A stretch of DNA of 64,000 nt, taken from assembly GCA_963675625.1 (NCBI GenBank), contig OY776497.1, positions 186,001-250,000 on the forward strand, given 5' to 3'. A model generated the notes under the pieces. That model saw nothing but the letters and a program-made list of their open reading frames with translations. It ran no database searches and was not told where the DNA came from. Shown here piece by piece: positions 43,604-53,186 of the stretch (its first letter is position 1; each line of letters begins with the position of its first letter). The DNA comes from F22 sp963675625 (lineage in GTDB: Bacteria > Bacteroidota > Bacteroidia > Bacteroidales > Bacteroidaceae). The translations under genes were made by a program, and so were the position numbers.

Positions 43604-44080
43604 TTATTTTTCGATAAGCACTGTTGCATAGGCACTAATACCTTCTTGCCGACCAGTAAAGCCCAATTTCTCTGTTGTAGTGGCTTTGATACTTACATCA
43701 TCAATATCAATGTCCATAACTTGCGCCAAGGTTTCACACATCATAGGGATATGTGATTTTAACTTGGGACGTTCGGCACATATAGTGCAATCGACATTCC
43801 CTACTCTATATCCTTTGGTGGATATCAGTTCTATGGTTCTAGCCAATAAAATTTTACTATCGATATTTTCATATTCATTGGCCGTATCTGGGAAATGATA
43901 ACCAATATCTCTCATATTGGCTGCACCCAATAATGCATCGCACAAGGCATGAATTAAGACATCTGCATCGCTATGTCCTAGCAAGCCTAAAGTGTGATCA
44001 ATTTTGATCCCTCCAAGCCACAGATCACGCCCTTCGACCAACTTATGGACATCAAAGCCCATTCCTACACGTATCTTCAT
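43604..44080 (-). CDS. ispF: 2-C-methyl-D-erythritol 2,4-cyclodiphosphate synthase
   Basis: 158 residues, the family's usual length. GMGFDVHKL gives D10 and H12, and HSDADVLIHALCDALLGA gives H44, the zinc ligands. ATTEKLGFTGRQEGISA is the closing signature. It forms the cyclic diphosphate of the MEP isoprenoid pathway. It sits 10 bases upstream of mnmA and 4 behind the FAH gene. Confidence 0.97.
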   Translation of the reverse strand: MKIRVGMGFDVHKLVEGRDLWLGGIKIDHTLGLLGHSDADVLIHALCDALLGAANMRDIGYHFPDTANEYENIDSKILLARTIELISTKGYRVGNVDCTICAERPKLKSHIPMMCETLAQVMDIDIDDVSIKATTTEKLGFTGRQEGISAYATVLIEK

Positions 44081-44084
44081 GATG

Positions 44085-44681
44085 CTATTTTATCTTGAAA
44101 TCTAATAAACGCTGATTATCCAACCAACCTGTCATATGCTGATCAATAGCCAATGTTCCTCCCGATACAGGAGCTCCCATAAAGATTACATCACCTATTT
44201 TCAAGGTCATAAACTGACTAATATAAGCGATAACTTGATCGACAGTATGCAACATATCAGCTGATTGTCCTTCTTGTACTGGTTGTCCATCCACTTCTAA
44301 GTGAAAAGGAATATTCTTTGTATCTGTCAATTCTTGAAGGTTTACCCATTGACCTATTACGGCACTACCATCAAATGCTTTGGAAATCGTCCACGGTTGT
44401 CCTTGACTTTTAGCTTCTTCAAAGAGATCTAAAGCAGTCAGTCCTACACCAACAGTTACCATATCATAATAACGATGTGCAAAACGTTCAGAAATACATT
44501 TACCTAAACGGCTTATTTTAACTACTAATTCTACCCCATATCCTACTGTACCAGTACAACCGGGGATAAAAAAAGGACGCCCGTCTTTCAACAAAGTTGA
44601 ATCGGGCTTTATATATATACTTGGGCGTTGATTTTCAGTTTCAATTTGCCCATAGTTGTTTGCTACACAAATTATTTTCAT
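44085..44681 (-). CDS. Fumarylacetoacetate hydrolase (FAH) family protein
   Basis: 198 residues. IYIKPDSTLLKDGRPFFIPG, GYGVELVVKISRLGK (acidic metal ligands), VGVGLTALDLFEEAKSQGQPW, and FMGAPVSGGTLAIDQHMTGW outline the FAH fold with its Mg2+ site. Small single-domain members cleave acylpyruvates or decarboxylate oxaloacetate; which one applies cannot be read. Confidence 0.9.
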   Translation of the reverse strand: MKIICVANNYGQIETENQRPSIYIKPDSTLLKDGRPFFIPGCTGTVGYGVELVVKISRLGKCISERFAHRYYDMVTVGVGLTALDLFEEAKSQGQPWTISKAFDGSAVIGQWVNLQELTDTKNIPFHLEVDGQPVQEGQSADMLHTVDQVIAYISQFMTLKIGDVIFMGAPVSGGTLAIDQHMTGWLDNQRLLDFKIK

Positions 44682-44690
44682 ATTATTTTC

Positions 44691-45359
44691 TTAATTTTCT
44701 CCCTCCTCATTGGCTGATAATCGATTAAACATCACTGCTAAATGTGCATACAACGATGTATTTTGCACAACAATATTAGGGGGTACTTGAATGCGATAAG
44801 GGGTAAAGTTCCAAACGGCTTTGATTCCCGCTTCAATCATCTTATTCGTAACTGTCTGTGCCTCACTGACTGGAACGGTCAGAACTCCTATTCGAGCTTT
44901 ATGTTCTTTAAGACGTGCTTCCAATTCATCGTAATGATACACTGGTATACCTCCTACTTGAGTACCAATAACAGCAGGATCAATATCAAAAGCTCCTACT
45001 ATCGTTAAACCAAAAAGGCTTAACCCAGAATCTCCTAGCAAAGCTCGTCCTAAACTACCCGCTCCAAATAGAAAAGCTTGATGTTGTTCTGAAAAACCTA
45101 AAAATTCTTCTAACACCTGAATTAATGATTCCACTTCATAACCCACACGAGTACGTCCAGAAATATTTAAATAACTCATATCCTTAGCAATTTGACTGGC
45201 ATCTATTCCTGTTTCTTTTGACATCTGAGTAGAGGAAATAAATTGAGCTCCATCTGCAAGGCTTAATTTTAAACATGACAAATACCACGGCAATCTTCTT
45301 AATGAAGGTTCCGGTATTTTATTTGATATTTTAGAATGATTCGATTTTATTTGAGCCAT
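44691..45359 (-). CDS. rex: Redox-sensing transcriptional repressor Rex
   Basis: 222 residues. A winged-helix start (RRLPWYLSCLKLSLADG, ISSTQMSKETGIDASQIAKDMSYL) is followed by a Rossmann fold with FLFGAGSLGRALLG for NADH, AFDIDPAVIGTQVGGIPV and VWNFTPYRIQVPPNI. Rex leaves DNA when NADH/NAD+ rises and so controls fermentation and redox genes. It heads the operon with FAH, ispF, mnmA, protease and xseA. The -7 box is at 45402-45409. No clear Rex site was found in front of it. Confidence 0.95.
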   Translation of the reverse strand: MAQIKSNHSKISNKIPEPSLRRLPWYLSCLKLSLADGAQFISSTQMSKETGIDASQIAKDMSYLNISGRTRVGYEVESLIQVLEEFLGFSEQHQAFLFGAGSLGRALLGDSGLSLFGLTIVGAFDIDPAVIGTQVGGIPVYHYDELEARLKEHKARIGVLTVPVSEAQTVTNKMIEAGIKAVWNFTPYRIQVPPNIVVQNTSLYAHLAVMFNRLSANEEGEN

Positions 45360-45401
45360 TAAATAGTATATCTATATGGTAGAGTTGTATAATTTATCAT
45401 G

Positions 45402-45409
45402 CAAATGTA
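45402..45409 (-). promoter_or_regulatory. -7 box (TACATTTG) of the rex operon
   Basis: Exact match on the minus strand, 42 bases upstream of the ATG at 45359. Confidence 0.62.
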
Positions 45410-45589
45410 ACGATATTAATTGGAAAGCGGGCGAGGATGGTGACGATTTTTACAAAATGTAAGAATATAAGGGGAGTTCTTTGAAGTTCTTATGAGTTCA
45501 TTTTTTAATAAATAGACTATTCATGTCAAAAAAAACGAGTATATTGCAAACGCTTATATCGAAAGTCTCATTCAAATAATATTTTTGCC

Positions 45590-48500
45590 ATGAAGCAAAT
45601 CAAAGTTTTCGTCAGCAGTACCTTCAGAGATATGCAAACTGAGCGTGACATCCTCATGTATCAAATAGCACCTAGAGTCAACAATATACTAAAAAAACAT
45701 GGGATTAGTGTCCAATTTGTTGATCTACGTTGGGGTGTAGATACTAATGCATGCTCAGAATCTGAACAAGATCATCACGTCTTAAACAGATGTATTGACG
45801 AGATAAGAAAATCTCGTCCATTTTTTATTGGCATATTAGGTGATCGATATGGCTGGATTCCCCCAACAGAAGTATGGCAACATACACTACAACAATTAGA
45901 CGAAAACGAGGCGCAACATGTGGGCGCACTACATCAGATGCCAACAAGTGTAACTGAACTAGAAATCATTCTGGGTGCTATGATGGATCAACAATTGCTT
46001 CGTCGTTCTCTATTCCTATTTCGCAATCTAACTTCTACCAATACAACTTCAATACAAGACTTACCCGATTATACGGAAAATAATTCTACTGCTAAGGAGA
46101 AATTACAACAATTGAAAACTCGGATTCAAAATATGATGAGCAATCAAATGTTGCAGAAACATATTGTTGAGTACGATGCTGAATATGCGGATGAGCAAGT
46201 CAAAATCCCTAATACATTCGTGGACCAAATCGTGGATTTCTTAATCCGTGAAATTACACTTCATGAACTTGGAAATGCAAGCTCCATAGACGAAAGGAAT
46301 ATATTTGATCACGTGTTGGAACTTGAAACACAATTTGAACAAAAGCACACAAGCTATTTTCAAGGACGCACAGAAACATTACAAGCTATACATAACAGAT
46401 TAGACAGTGGTATACCGACAGTACTTGTAGGACATGCTGGAACTGGGCGATCTGCCTTAATGGCTCAATATAAAAATTTGGTCACTTCTCAAACTGATTA
46501 CATTGTACTTACACATTATGCGGAATTATGCTCGGAAAATTTCTCTGTCAATTTTATGTGGCGCAAGTGGATTTATCAAATGAGTGCGCTGACAGGCACC
46601 CCTCATATTCCAAACGAGATAGCACAGACTAACAAAGAACTACAAACCTATCTGCAAGAAATAATTAAGAAGAGCGATAAAAAGGTCATCTTGATTATCG
46701 ATGGATTGGAACAACTCATAGACTTTGACTCGTTACATACTATACAGGAATGTATCCCCAATGCTCACTTTATCTGTACACTAGAAGCTCAATACAAAAT
46801 GGTGGTTGCCAAACTAGTACAACAGAATAAAGTCTATCCACTAGCCTTAAACGAACAAATCAGTAATCAAGAAATCCAAAATATTATCCAATCCTTTGGA
46901 GAAGCATATAGTAAAGAAATAAATCCTATAGTCATTCAAGCCTTAGTAAACAAATATGAAGATGAACACCATTGTGCTGCTCAACCGATTTGGTTGCAAA
47001 GCATGTTGCATCAATTGATCTATTTCACAGCAGAAGATTATGTGACTATTGATTCTATGCCAGCCAGTACTCCCATGCAACAAATTATCCAATATCAATT
47101 GCAGCTAATAGACAAAGCACAAGGATATCCAGAAAGTTTGTTTGCACAGCGTTTCTCTCATGTGCCTGAACACATGAGTGATGCATACTTCATCGTGTAT
47201 ATACTTGGCATGGCACCTAGAGGACTTTACCGTGAAGATCTTATCAGTATGCTAACGATAGCTGAAGTCAATGCTACTCTAGCGATTTCCAATGCCTTAA
47301 GCTGGTTCGGAGATATGATTACAGAATATGCTTACGATGGACGTATCAAGCTGGCACATAGCTGTTTAATTGGCAATGTGCTTCAACAAGACATGCGTGT
47401 TATCAATAAGATATATCAACTTTATCTTACTCAAATTAAACGTAATCTCAAGGAAGGTAAAACAATAAACAGTCTCATATTAGATGCTTTTACAGATATA
47501 ATTGTCATCGGACAAGAGACCGATTTTGTGCCTGCATTATTCAATCTAGAAAATTCAGACTATGGCAGAGCAGTAGACAGAGTGTACTGGCTCATCCATA
47601 AAAACACAAATCATGTTTTTACGTGGTTGAATAAAAGTCTCAATGATTATCCCGTCATCACTACACATATCATTTGTTCTTTGTCAAGAAAGATCAGACA
47701 TATAGGCGAACATGAAATTGCCAACAAATTATTATATGCTGCCAGTGATGTTATGAATACTCCTCATTTTGCAACAGGTGTTCCTCATGATTTACGTATC
47801 AACCTGTTAGTCGATTATGCATACGACTGCATAAAATATCTTGACATCGCTGAACAGAAAAACGCTCAAATGGCTCAATCTATCATGCAGATTGCGAATG
47901 AAGTACTCTCATGTGTCATGGAAGACGAAGAGAGAGCTATTACTAGCCTGCATACACAACACAGGGTTTTATCCCTTGCTTACTTAGCTGGTGTACATAA
48001 TCTAGAAAAAGTAAACAAAGAGATCTTGACACATTTCCTAGATAAATCGATTGAAGTAGGAGAAACGCTTGTTCACAAAAAAGATTTTTCAATCATAGAA
48101 CAACATATAGCCAATATATCCAGTATCTATTATCTAGATCAATCGTATGAAGACGTCGGTACTATTGAAGAATATAGAGAATATGCTCAGTATCTCTATT
48201 CTAACAATCCATCTCTTCAAATTCAATACGAGAAATTAGCATCAAGATACCACAGTGCACTACTCTACCAGTTCATGGGAGCTACAACAGTGTCAGATAT
48301 AATGCAACACTTCATATTGGATGAACTAAAGGAACTCCAACAATCTCATAAGTTTATCAAGTTTGATGAACTACAAGCCGAAATGGAATTAGAAATGACT
48401 TGGTCACCTCAAAAAACGATGGGGATAATGGAAGTCGATGATGACGATTTGCAACACATCAATGGGTTTGTAAGACGAATGCATGCTCTTCTTGTATCCA

Positions 48501-50260
48501 CTGAAGATTATGTAAGTCTATGGAGAGAGTCATCATGGTCTATTGAAGATAGAATATATATGGGTATTTGGGCCTATATGCACCATTACTCTGAGATAGG
48601 TACATACATATACAAGGAACTAAAACAAATTGAAGAATCAACAAATCATAAATTACCACCAGTGGATTGGGGTCTTCTTGAAATAATCGCGCTCTACAAA
48701 AGTCCGAACGCAAACATTGCAGAGAAAGTGATCCATCTGTATGATACCCTCAAGCAGGTGAAAGCGGAAGATAAACTAGAAGCTGTGCACCATTCTTCTA
48801 CACATCTACTGGCAAGTCGTTTTATCGCTTTGTTTTTTGGATTAGTCTATCCCGTCAATAAAGAGACCATCAATGATGTCTGGAAATTTATTGGGATAGT
48901 GTTGAACCCACATATACAAAATATACGTGATATCTTACAACAAGCTCAACAGCAGTATCAACAAGATTCTTTATTGTATGAAGATGTATATATGAATATA
49001 GATGCTCAAACTGAACATCTTGCTTTATATGAAGATATTGTACGCATCTTTGAAAGAATGAGTAACGCAGAAAATGAGAACAATAATCATGAAATTTATC
49101 CAGACATCATAGAGAATTTGTCTGTAATCATGAAACATTTCGGTACACATCAACTCTTAGACAAATATGGATATTATAATACACATAGACTAGCTTATGA
49201 AATACTATCTACTTGTTATGAAAAGATAAGTCAGCCTACCGAAAGCATGCTCTATCTACAAAAGAATAAGGAGATGTTATATGAAGTGTGCCTCTTGCAT
49301 CCTAATAACATGACTTTATTGCGTGATTACGCAATCGCATTAGATCATATGGCCAATTGGCTAGTTCAACAACATAATGATAAGGAAACAGCATATAAGT
49401 ATATTCAACAAGCAGCACCTATATTTGAACATCTATATAAAGAAAATCCTAAACAACAATTTGACAATTACCTTGTCAATCAATATTTTAAATTTGATTT
49501 GGAGGTTGAATGCGCGAAAGATAAGACTTCACTAATATCCATTATAGAATCCATTTATGAAGTGATCGAACAAATTAAACGCGACGCTGAATATGCCTAT
49601 GCGCCAACAAATAAGATAGCGATGCTTCTGGACACAATTAGTGATGCTTATTATAAAATAGGAGATGAATCGTCGATGATTAAGACACTAAGACAAGCAC
49701 AAGAGTTGTTTAAATCTATTTATTTAAAACACCCCCAAGATGGTCCGGCTTTACGTGATTATTTAAAATCATCATTCCGAATGATGCATTATGTGAAGGA
49801 TGAAGCAACCTTACGCAATTACTATCCAATATTTTTGAAGGAATACAACAACATTATAGAACTACCAGCTAAAGATATGCAGTTACGAACTCTTATGATA
49901 TGGCTTATGATTCAAGAGAAAGTAATGGGCTTGTATATTCATCACCAAATACCTTTTTGGGAAAATGCAACTGAAAAAGTGAAAGAAATTACCGAGGCTA
50001 TTTCTACTCATATTTTCACAGGAAATGGCCATATACTTCAAGCATGGATAAATGTACTACGCACAACTTATACTCCTCTTGACAAAGCCAATAATATAGA
50101 AGAATTATCCGAAGATGCTTTTGCTTGTTATAGAACTGTGTTCAGCATGGAATTCAATCTCAAAAAAGCATTATTGGATCAATCCATTTATACTTGGGAA
50201 GATTTAGAGATTGATACCACACAAGCACGTGGAATTAAACTGGGAATGATACAACAATAA
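45590..50260 (+). CDS. DUF4062 / STAND-like P-loop NTPase with TPR-like C-terminus
   Basis: 1556 residues. Residues 3-90 are a DUF4062 domain (KVFVSSTFRDMQTERDIL, FVDLRWGVDT, FFIGILGDRYGWIPP), the module that also opens several eukaryotic TEP1/NWD/NPHP-type proteins. A P-loop domain follows: Walker A GHAGTGRS (281-288), where the usual Lys is Arg, and Walker B ILIIDGLEQL (D371). Residues 500-1200 are long and helical. The end (about 1230-1430) shows TPR-like repeats (ALDHMANWLVQQHND, ISDAYYKIGDESSMIKTLRQ). The plan of N-terminal effector or adaptor, switch NTPase and repeat sensor is that of STAND proteins. It is first in a three-gene run with an AAA+ and a RyR gene. TATTTTTG ends 2 bases before the ATG, so the mRNA may be leaderless, or the promoter may be further up. 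Confidence 0.8.
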   Translation: MKQIKVFVSSTFRDMQTERDILMYQIAPRVNNILKKHGISVQFVDLRWGVDTNACSESEQDHHVLNRCIDEIRKSRPFFIGILGDRYGWIPPTEVWQHTLQQLDENEAQHVGALHQMPTSVTELEIILGAMMDQQLLRRSLFLFRNLTSTNTTSIQDLPDYTENNSTAKEKLQQLKTRIQNMMSNQMLQKHIVEYDAEYADEQVKIPNTFVDQIVDFLIREITLHELGNASSIDERNIFDHVLELETQFEQKHTSYFQGRTETLQAIHNRLDSGIPTVLVGHAGTGRSALMAQYKNLVTSQTDYIVLTHYAELCSENFSVNFMWRKWIYQMSALTGTPHIPNEIAQTNKELQTYLQEIIKKSDKKVILIIDGLEQLIDFDSLHTIQECIPNAHFICTLEAQYKMVVAKLVQQNKVYPLALNEQISNQEIQNIIQSFGEAYSKEINPIVIQALVNKYEDEHHCAAQPIWLQSMLHQLIYFTAEDYVTIDSMPASTPMQQIIQYQLQLIDKAQGYPESLFAQRFSHVPEHMSDAYFIVYILGMAPRGLYREDLISMLTIAEVNATLAISNALSWFGDMITEYAYDGRIKLAHSCLIGNVLQQDMRVINKIYQLYLTQIKRNLKEGKTINSLILDAFTDIIVIGQETDFVPALFNLENSDYGRAVDRVYWLIHKNTNHVFTWLNKSLNDYPVITTHIICSLSRKIRHIGEHEIANKLLYAASDVMNTPHFATGVPHDLRINLLVDYAYDCIKYLDIAEQKNAQMAQSIMQIANEVLSCVMEDEERAITSLHTQHRVLSLAYLAGVHNLEKVNKEILTHFLDKSIEVGETLVHKKDFSIIEQHIANISSIYYLDQSYEDVGTIEEYREYAQYLYSNNPSLQIQYEKLASRYHSALLYQFMGATTVSDIMQHFILDELKELQQSHKFIKFDELQAEMELEMTWSPQKTMGIMEVDDDDLQHINGFVRRMHALLVSTEDYVSLWRESSWSIEDRIYMGIWAYMHHYSEIGTYIYKELKQIEESTNHKLPPVDWGLLEIIALYKSPNANIAEKVIHLYDTLKQVKAEDKLEAVHHSSTHLLASRFIALFFGLVYPVNKETINDVWKFIGIVLNPHIQNIRDILQQAQQQYQQDSLLYEDVYMNIDAQTEHLALYEDIVRIFERMSNAENENNNHEIYPDIIENLSVIMKHFGTHQLLDKYGYYNTHRLAYEILSTCYEKISQPTESMLYLQKNKEMLYEVCLLHPNNMTLLRDYAIALDHMANWLVQQHNDKETAYKYIQQAAPIFEHLYKENPKQQFDNYLVNQYFKFDLEVECAKDKTSLISIIESIYEVIEQIKRDAEYAYAPTNKIAMLLDTISDAYYKIGDESSMIKTLRQAQELFKSIYLKHPQDGPALRDYLKSSFRMMHYVKDEATLRNYYPIFLKEYNNIIELPAKDMQLRTLMIWLMIQEKVMGLYIHHQIPFWENATEKVKEITEAISTHIFTGNGHILQAWINVLRTTYTPLDKANNIEELSEDAFACYRTVFSMEFNLKKALLDQSIYTWEDLEIDTTQARGIKLGMIQQ

Positions 50261-50282
50261 ATATACTCAATATAAAAATTAG

Positions 50283-52826
50283 ATGAAACCTACTCTTACA
50301 GTAAACAAACTATATTGCTTTGGAGAAGAACAATCAAGTCGATTATCTGGAAAAGCTCAACGCCTTTTTTTTAGCGAAGAAGAGACGGATTGCCTTCATG
50401 TTGAAGCTGTAGTTAGCAATGATTCAAACGAACATGAGATTCAAGATGTATTAACGTGCATCATCGAAGATCACACGGGAATAGAATTAATTAAAAGAAA
50501 GCAACACATTCTAATTGCACCTAATAGTGAAGAGACTATACACTTCACATTTGACATTTCTTCTTTTAATATCTGCCTAGAGGAGATTAAAATATATTGC
50601 GAAAGGCACGATGATATCGCCTTGCATTTGTGCAAACAAGATGCCCCTCTCGATTATCACAAGTGTTTTAAGATTACGCATTTTATTGCTGTGTATTCAG
50701 AGGATATGAGTACTACTTCTGAACATATAAAAAACTACACAAAATTTGATTGCAGCAAAACGGAGAATGCAAGCATACTGCTTAATATTGATGCCAAACA
50801 AGATGAGCATCTCATACAAGAAATGGATCTTGTTTTTAGCTTTATCAATGAAGAAGGAGAAGTCGTTGATACAGAAAGCGTAAGATCTAATAAATTAGAA
50901 GATGATTCAGCTTGTTTTTACTTTCGCTACGATACACCAGTTATAGCTGTTTTGGATATTGGTACATACACTGTTGAAATTGATTACCTTGGGCAAACGA
51001 TCATGAGTGTCCCTATTGCCATAGGGTATGAAGATAAAGAAGGAAATTTTGAGGTCAACAAATATTTAAAGAATCCAGATATAGGAGATATTGTAACTCC
51101 ATCCGAAAATCACGAAAAAACTGCTTTTAATAGTCTTCAAGAAATGATTGGGCTACAATCAATCAAAGATAAGATCAATCAGCATTTTAGCCTCATCAAG
51201 ATGTTGAAAGCACGCGAAGAGCTTGGACTAGACTCCAAGATTCCACCCTTGCATATGGTATTTACGGGAAATCCTGGGACAGGAAAAACGACAGTGGCAG
51301 AATTGATGGGAGAAGTATATCGTGATCTTGGTATACTAAAGAAAGGGCATGTGGTTCGCACAGAGCGTAGCAAACTCGTGGGTAAGTTCCTCGGCGACAC
51401 AGAAAGCAATACAGAAGCTGCTATAGCGCAAGCAGAAGGAGGTATTCTGTTTATAGATGAAGCCTATAATTTATGGGTCAGCAATCAAATGGGTGAAAAA
51501 AATGACTTTGGTAATCGAGTGATTGAAACCCTATTGACCAAATTGGCTTCTCCAGATTTTGATTGTATCGTTGTGTTAGCTGGCTATCCCACAGAGATGA
51601 ATCATATGCTTAAATCTAATCCTGGATTAAAATCAAGGTTTGCCTACTATTTTGAATTTGAAGACTACAATGTTGAAGAACTTCTTGCGATAGCTCATCT
51701 ACATATAAACCGCATGCAGTATAAACTAGGCGACCATGCTGAGAATAGATTAAAGGAACATATTCAAGCTGCCTACAATCATAAAACAGTACATTTTGGT
51801 AACGCTCGTTTTATAACGCAACTTCTAAACAGCCAGATTATTCCTAATATGGCAACAAGAGTCATGAGTAGTAACTCTTATGATATTGATTTGCTCACAA
51901 CAATCACTGATACAGATATTCCAACATTTGTACCAGATGAACAAAAAAAATACACCTTTGATGAGGCTACAGTCTCCAATGCATTGAAGAAACTAGATGA
52001 CATGGTGGGACTTGAGGAAGTCAAAGAAGCTATACATCGTATTGTTGCTTTAGCTCGAATACGTATACGCGAGGGGAAACACCCTCTACCTGATGTATAT
52101 GAAAGATGGACTTATACTGGCAATACAGGCACTGGTAAAAGTACAGTAGCACAGATATTCACGGAGATTTTGTTTGGTTTGGGACTGATTGATGGGCCAC
52201 AACTCGTTCAACTTTCTGGAGAGCAGGTTTACTTCACACCCTCACATATGCTGGATTACTTATTTAAAAATGTACTCAAACAAAAAGGAGCCAATGTCTT
52301 ATTTCTTGATAGCGATGCAGCAGCTTTTCAGCGCAAATACAAGACGCTGAATATAGAAGAGATTCAAGCTCGAATTGCCAATCTATCCATTGAGTCACAC
52401 GCCCAATTGGTATTAATTGTGGCTGAACATGAGGCAAGTACTACTAGCTCTGATTATACTGTAGCTAATAACTCCAATGCCGTTTCTCATACTTGGCATT
52501 TTGCGCAGCACTCGGCAGAAGAATTACACCGTGTCGCCAAGAATTTCATTATTGAAGCTGGTTTTAGTATCGACGAATCGGCCTCAACTCAACTAGCATG
52601 CTTTATCCATGAGTTGCACAAAGATCATCCACAAGAAGCCAATTTAAGAGGCATTAGAGAATTAATAGATAATCTTTTGGAAATTGTCTACTTAAGACTG
52701 AGCAATAATATGGGAGAAGCACAGGATGATTATACCCTACATATTCTCCCAGAAGACACCGATGCGCTAATTAAGGATATACCGAGTTTTACTACACAAG
52801 TACAAACAAAAATTGGATTTAAATAA
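50283..52826 (+). CDS. CbxX/CfqX-type AAA+ ATPase with two ATPase domains, the second degenerate
   Basis: 847 residues. Residues 1-270 are beta-rich and not recognised. The first AAA+ domain (about 285-510) is of the CbxX/CfqX (SpoVK, EccA) group: GNPGTGKTTVAELMG (K335), GGILFIDEAYNL (D392, E393) and NPGLKSRFAYYFEF for the Arg finger. The second (about 575-830) has a good Walker A (GNTGTGKSTVAQIF, K619) but Walker B reads VLFLDSDAA, so the catalytic Glu is Ser 677. One active and one structural ring is likely. CbxX-type proteins remodel partner proteins. It lies 22 bases after the STAND gene and its stop overlaps the RyR start (TAATG). Confidence 0.88.
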   Translation: MKPTLTVNKLYCFGEEQSSRLSGKAQRLFFSEEETDCLHVEAVVSNDSNEHEIQDVLTCIIEDHTGIELIKRKQHILIAPNSEETIHFTFDISSFNICLEEIKIYCERHDDIALHLCKQDAPLDYHKCFKITHFIAVYSEDMSTTSEHIKNYTKFDCSKTENASILLNIDAKQDEHLIQEMDLVFSFINEEGEVVDTESVRSNKLEDDSACFYFRYDTPVIAVLDIGTYTVEIDYLGQTIMSVPIAIGYEDKEGNFEVNKYLKNPDIGDIVTPSENHEKTAFNSLQEMIGLQSIKDKINQHFSLIKMLKAREELGLDSKIPPLHMVFTGNPGTGKTTVAELMGEVYRDLGILKKGHVVRTERSKLVGKFLGDTESNTEAAIAQAEGGILFIDEAYNLWVSNQMGEKNDFGNRVIETLLTKLASPDFDCIVVLAGYPTEMNHMLKSNPGLKSRFAYYFEFEDYNVEELLAIAHLHINRMQYKLGDHAENRLKEHIQAAYNHKTVHFGNARFITQLLNSQIIPNMATRVMSSNSYDIDLLTTITDTDIPTFVPDEQKKYTFDEATVSNALKKLDDMVGLEEVKEAIHRIVALARIRIREGKHPLPDVYERWTYTGNTGTGKSTVAQIFTEILFGLGLIDGPQLVQLSGEQVYFTPSHMLDYLFKNVLKQKGANVLFLDSDAAAFQRKYKTLNIEEIQARIANLSIESHAQLVLIVAEHEASTTSSDYTVANNSNAVSHTWHFAQHSAEELHRVAKNFIIEAGFSIDESASTQLACFIHELHKDHPQEANLRGIRELIDNLLEIVYLRLSNNMGEAQDDYTLHILPEDTDALIKDIPSFTTQVQTKIGFK

Positions 52827-53110
52827 TGAACAAATATATACCCAAACCTATTGACACGTCACACATCAAGCTAGATCAGTCGTTATTAGATTTATCAGAT
52901 ATTATAGCCAAAAACGTACACGAAAATTGGGCAAAAAAACGCCTAGACGAGGGATGGACTTACGGTCCATCCCGAGATGAGGCCACCAAAAGTCATCCAT
53001 GCTTAGTGCCCTACGAAGAACTCACGGAATTGGAAAAATCATATGATAGGCAAACAGCTTATGAAACAATAAAACTACTCAAAGCACTTGGTTACGAAAT
53101 ATATAAATAA
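52826..53110 (+). CDS. Single-domain RyR (ryanodine receptor repeat) protein
   Basis: 94 residues. Residues 28-91 are one RyR domain: VHENWAKKRLDEGWTYGPSR, then SHPCLVPYEELTELEKSYDR and TAYETIKLLKALGYEIYK. In ryanodine receptors these repeats form surface modules. In bacteria stand-alone RyR proteins are found in nucleotide-signal and conflict gene neighbourhoods, where a ligand-sensing role has been proposed. The ATG overlaps the TAA of the AAA+ gene by one base, a sign of coupled translation and fixed ratio. It is the last gene of the run. Confidence 0.92.
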   Translation: MNKYIPKPIDTSHIKLDQSLLDLSDIIAKNVHENWAKKRLDEGWTYGPSRDEATKSHPCLVPYEELTELEKSYDRQTAYETIKLLKALGYEIYK

Positions 53111-53120
53111 TTCGTTTTTC

Positions 53121-53174
53121 AACTATTTTTTCGATAGTTCAACGAAAAAATTACTATTTTCGTAGCGAACTATC
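53121..53174 (+). promoter_or_regulatory. Competing hairpins between the RyR and sigma-factor genes
   Basis: GATAGTTC (53133-53140) pairs with GAACTATC (53167-53174), with inner arms ACGAAAA (53142-53148) and TTTTCGT (53157-53163). An alternative stem pairs AACTAT (53121-53126) with ATAGTT (53134-53139). Both cannot form at once. The structure ends 12 bases before the sigma-factor ATG and contains no clear T-run. Confidence 0.5.
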
Positions 53175-53186
53175 AGCCTAAGACTT

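Noticed and set aside
192..53110. TIR protein and RyR operon as one signalling system (TIR-made cyclic ADP-ribose sensed by RyR)
   Set aside because: Appealing from the domains, but the genes lie more than 40 kb apart with unrelated operons between them; nothing in the sequence ties them.
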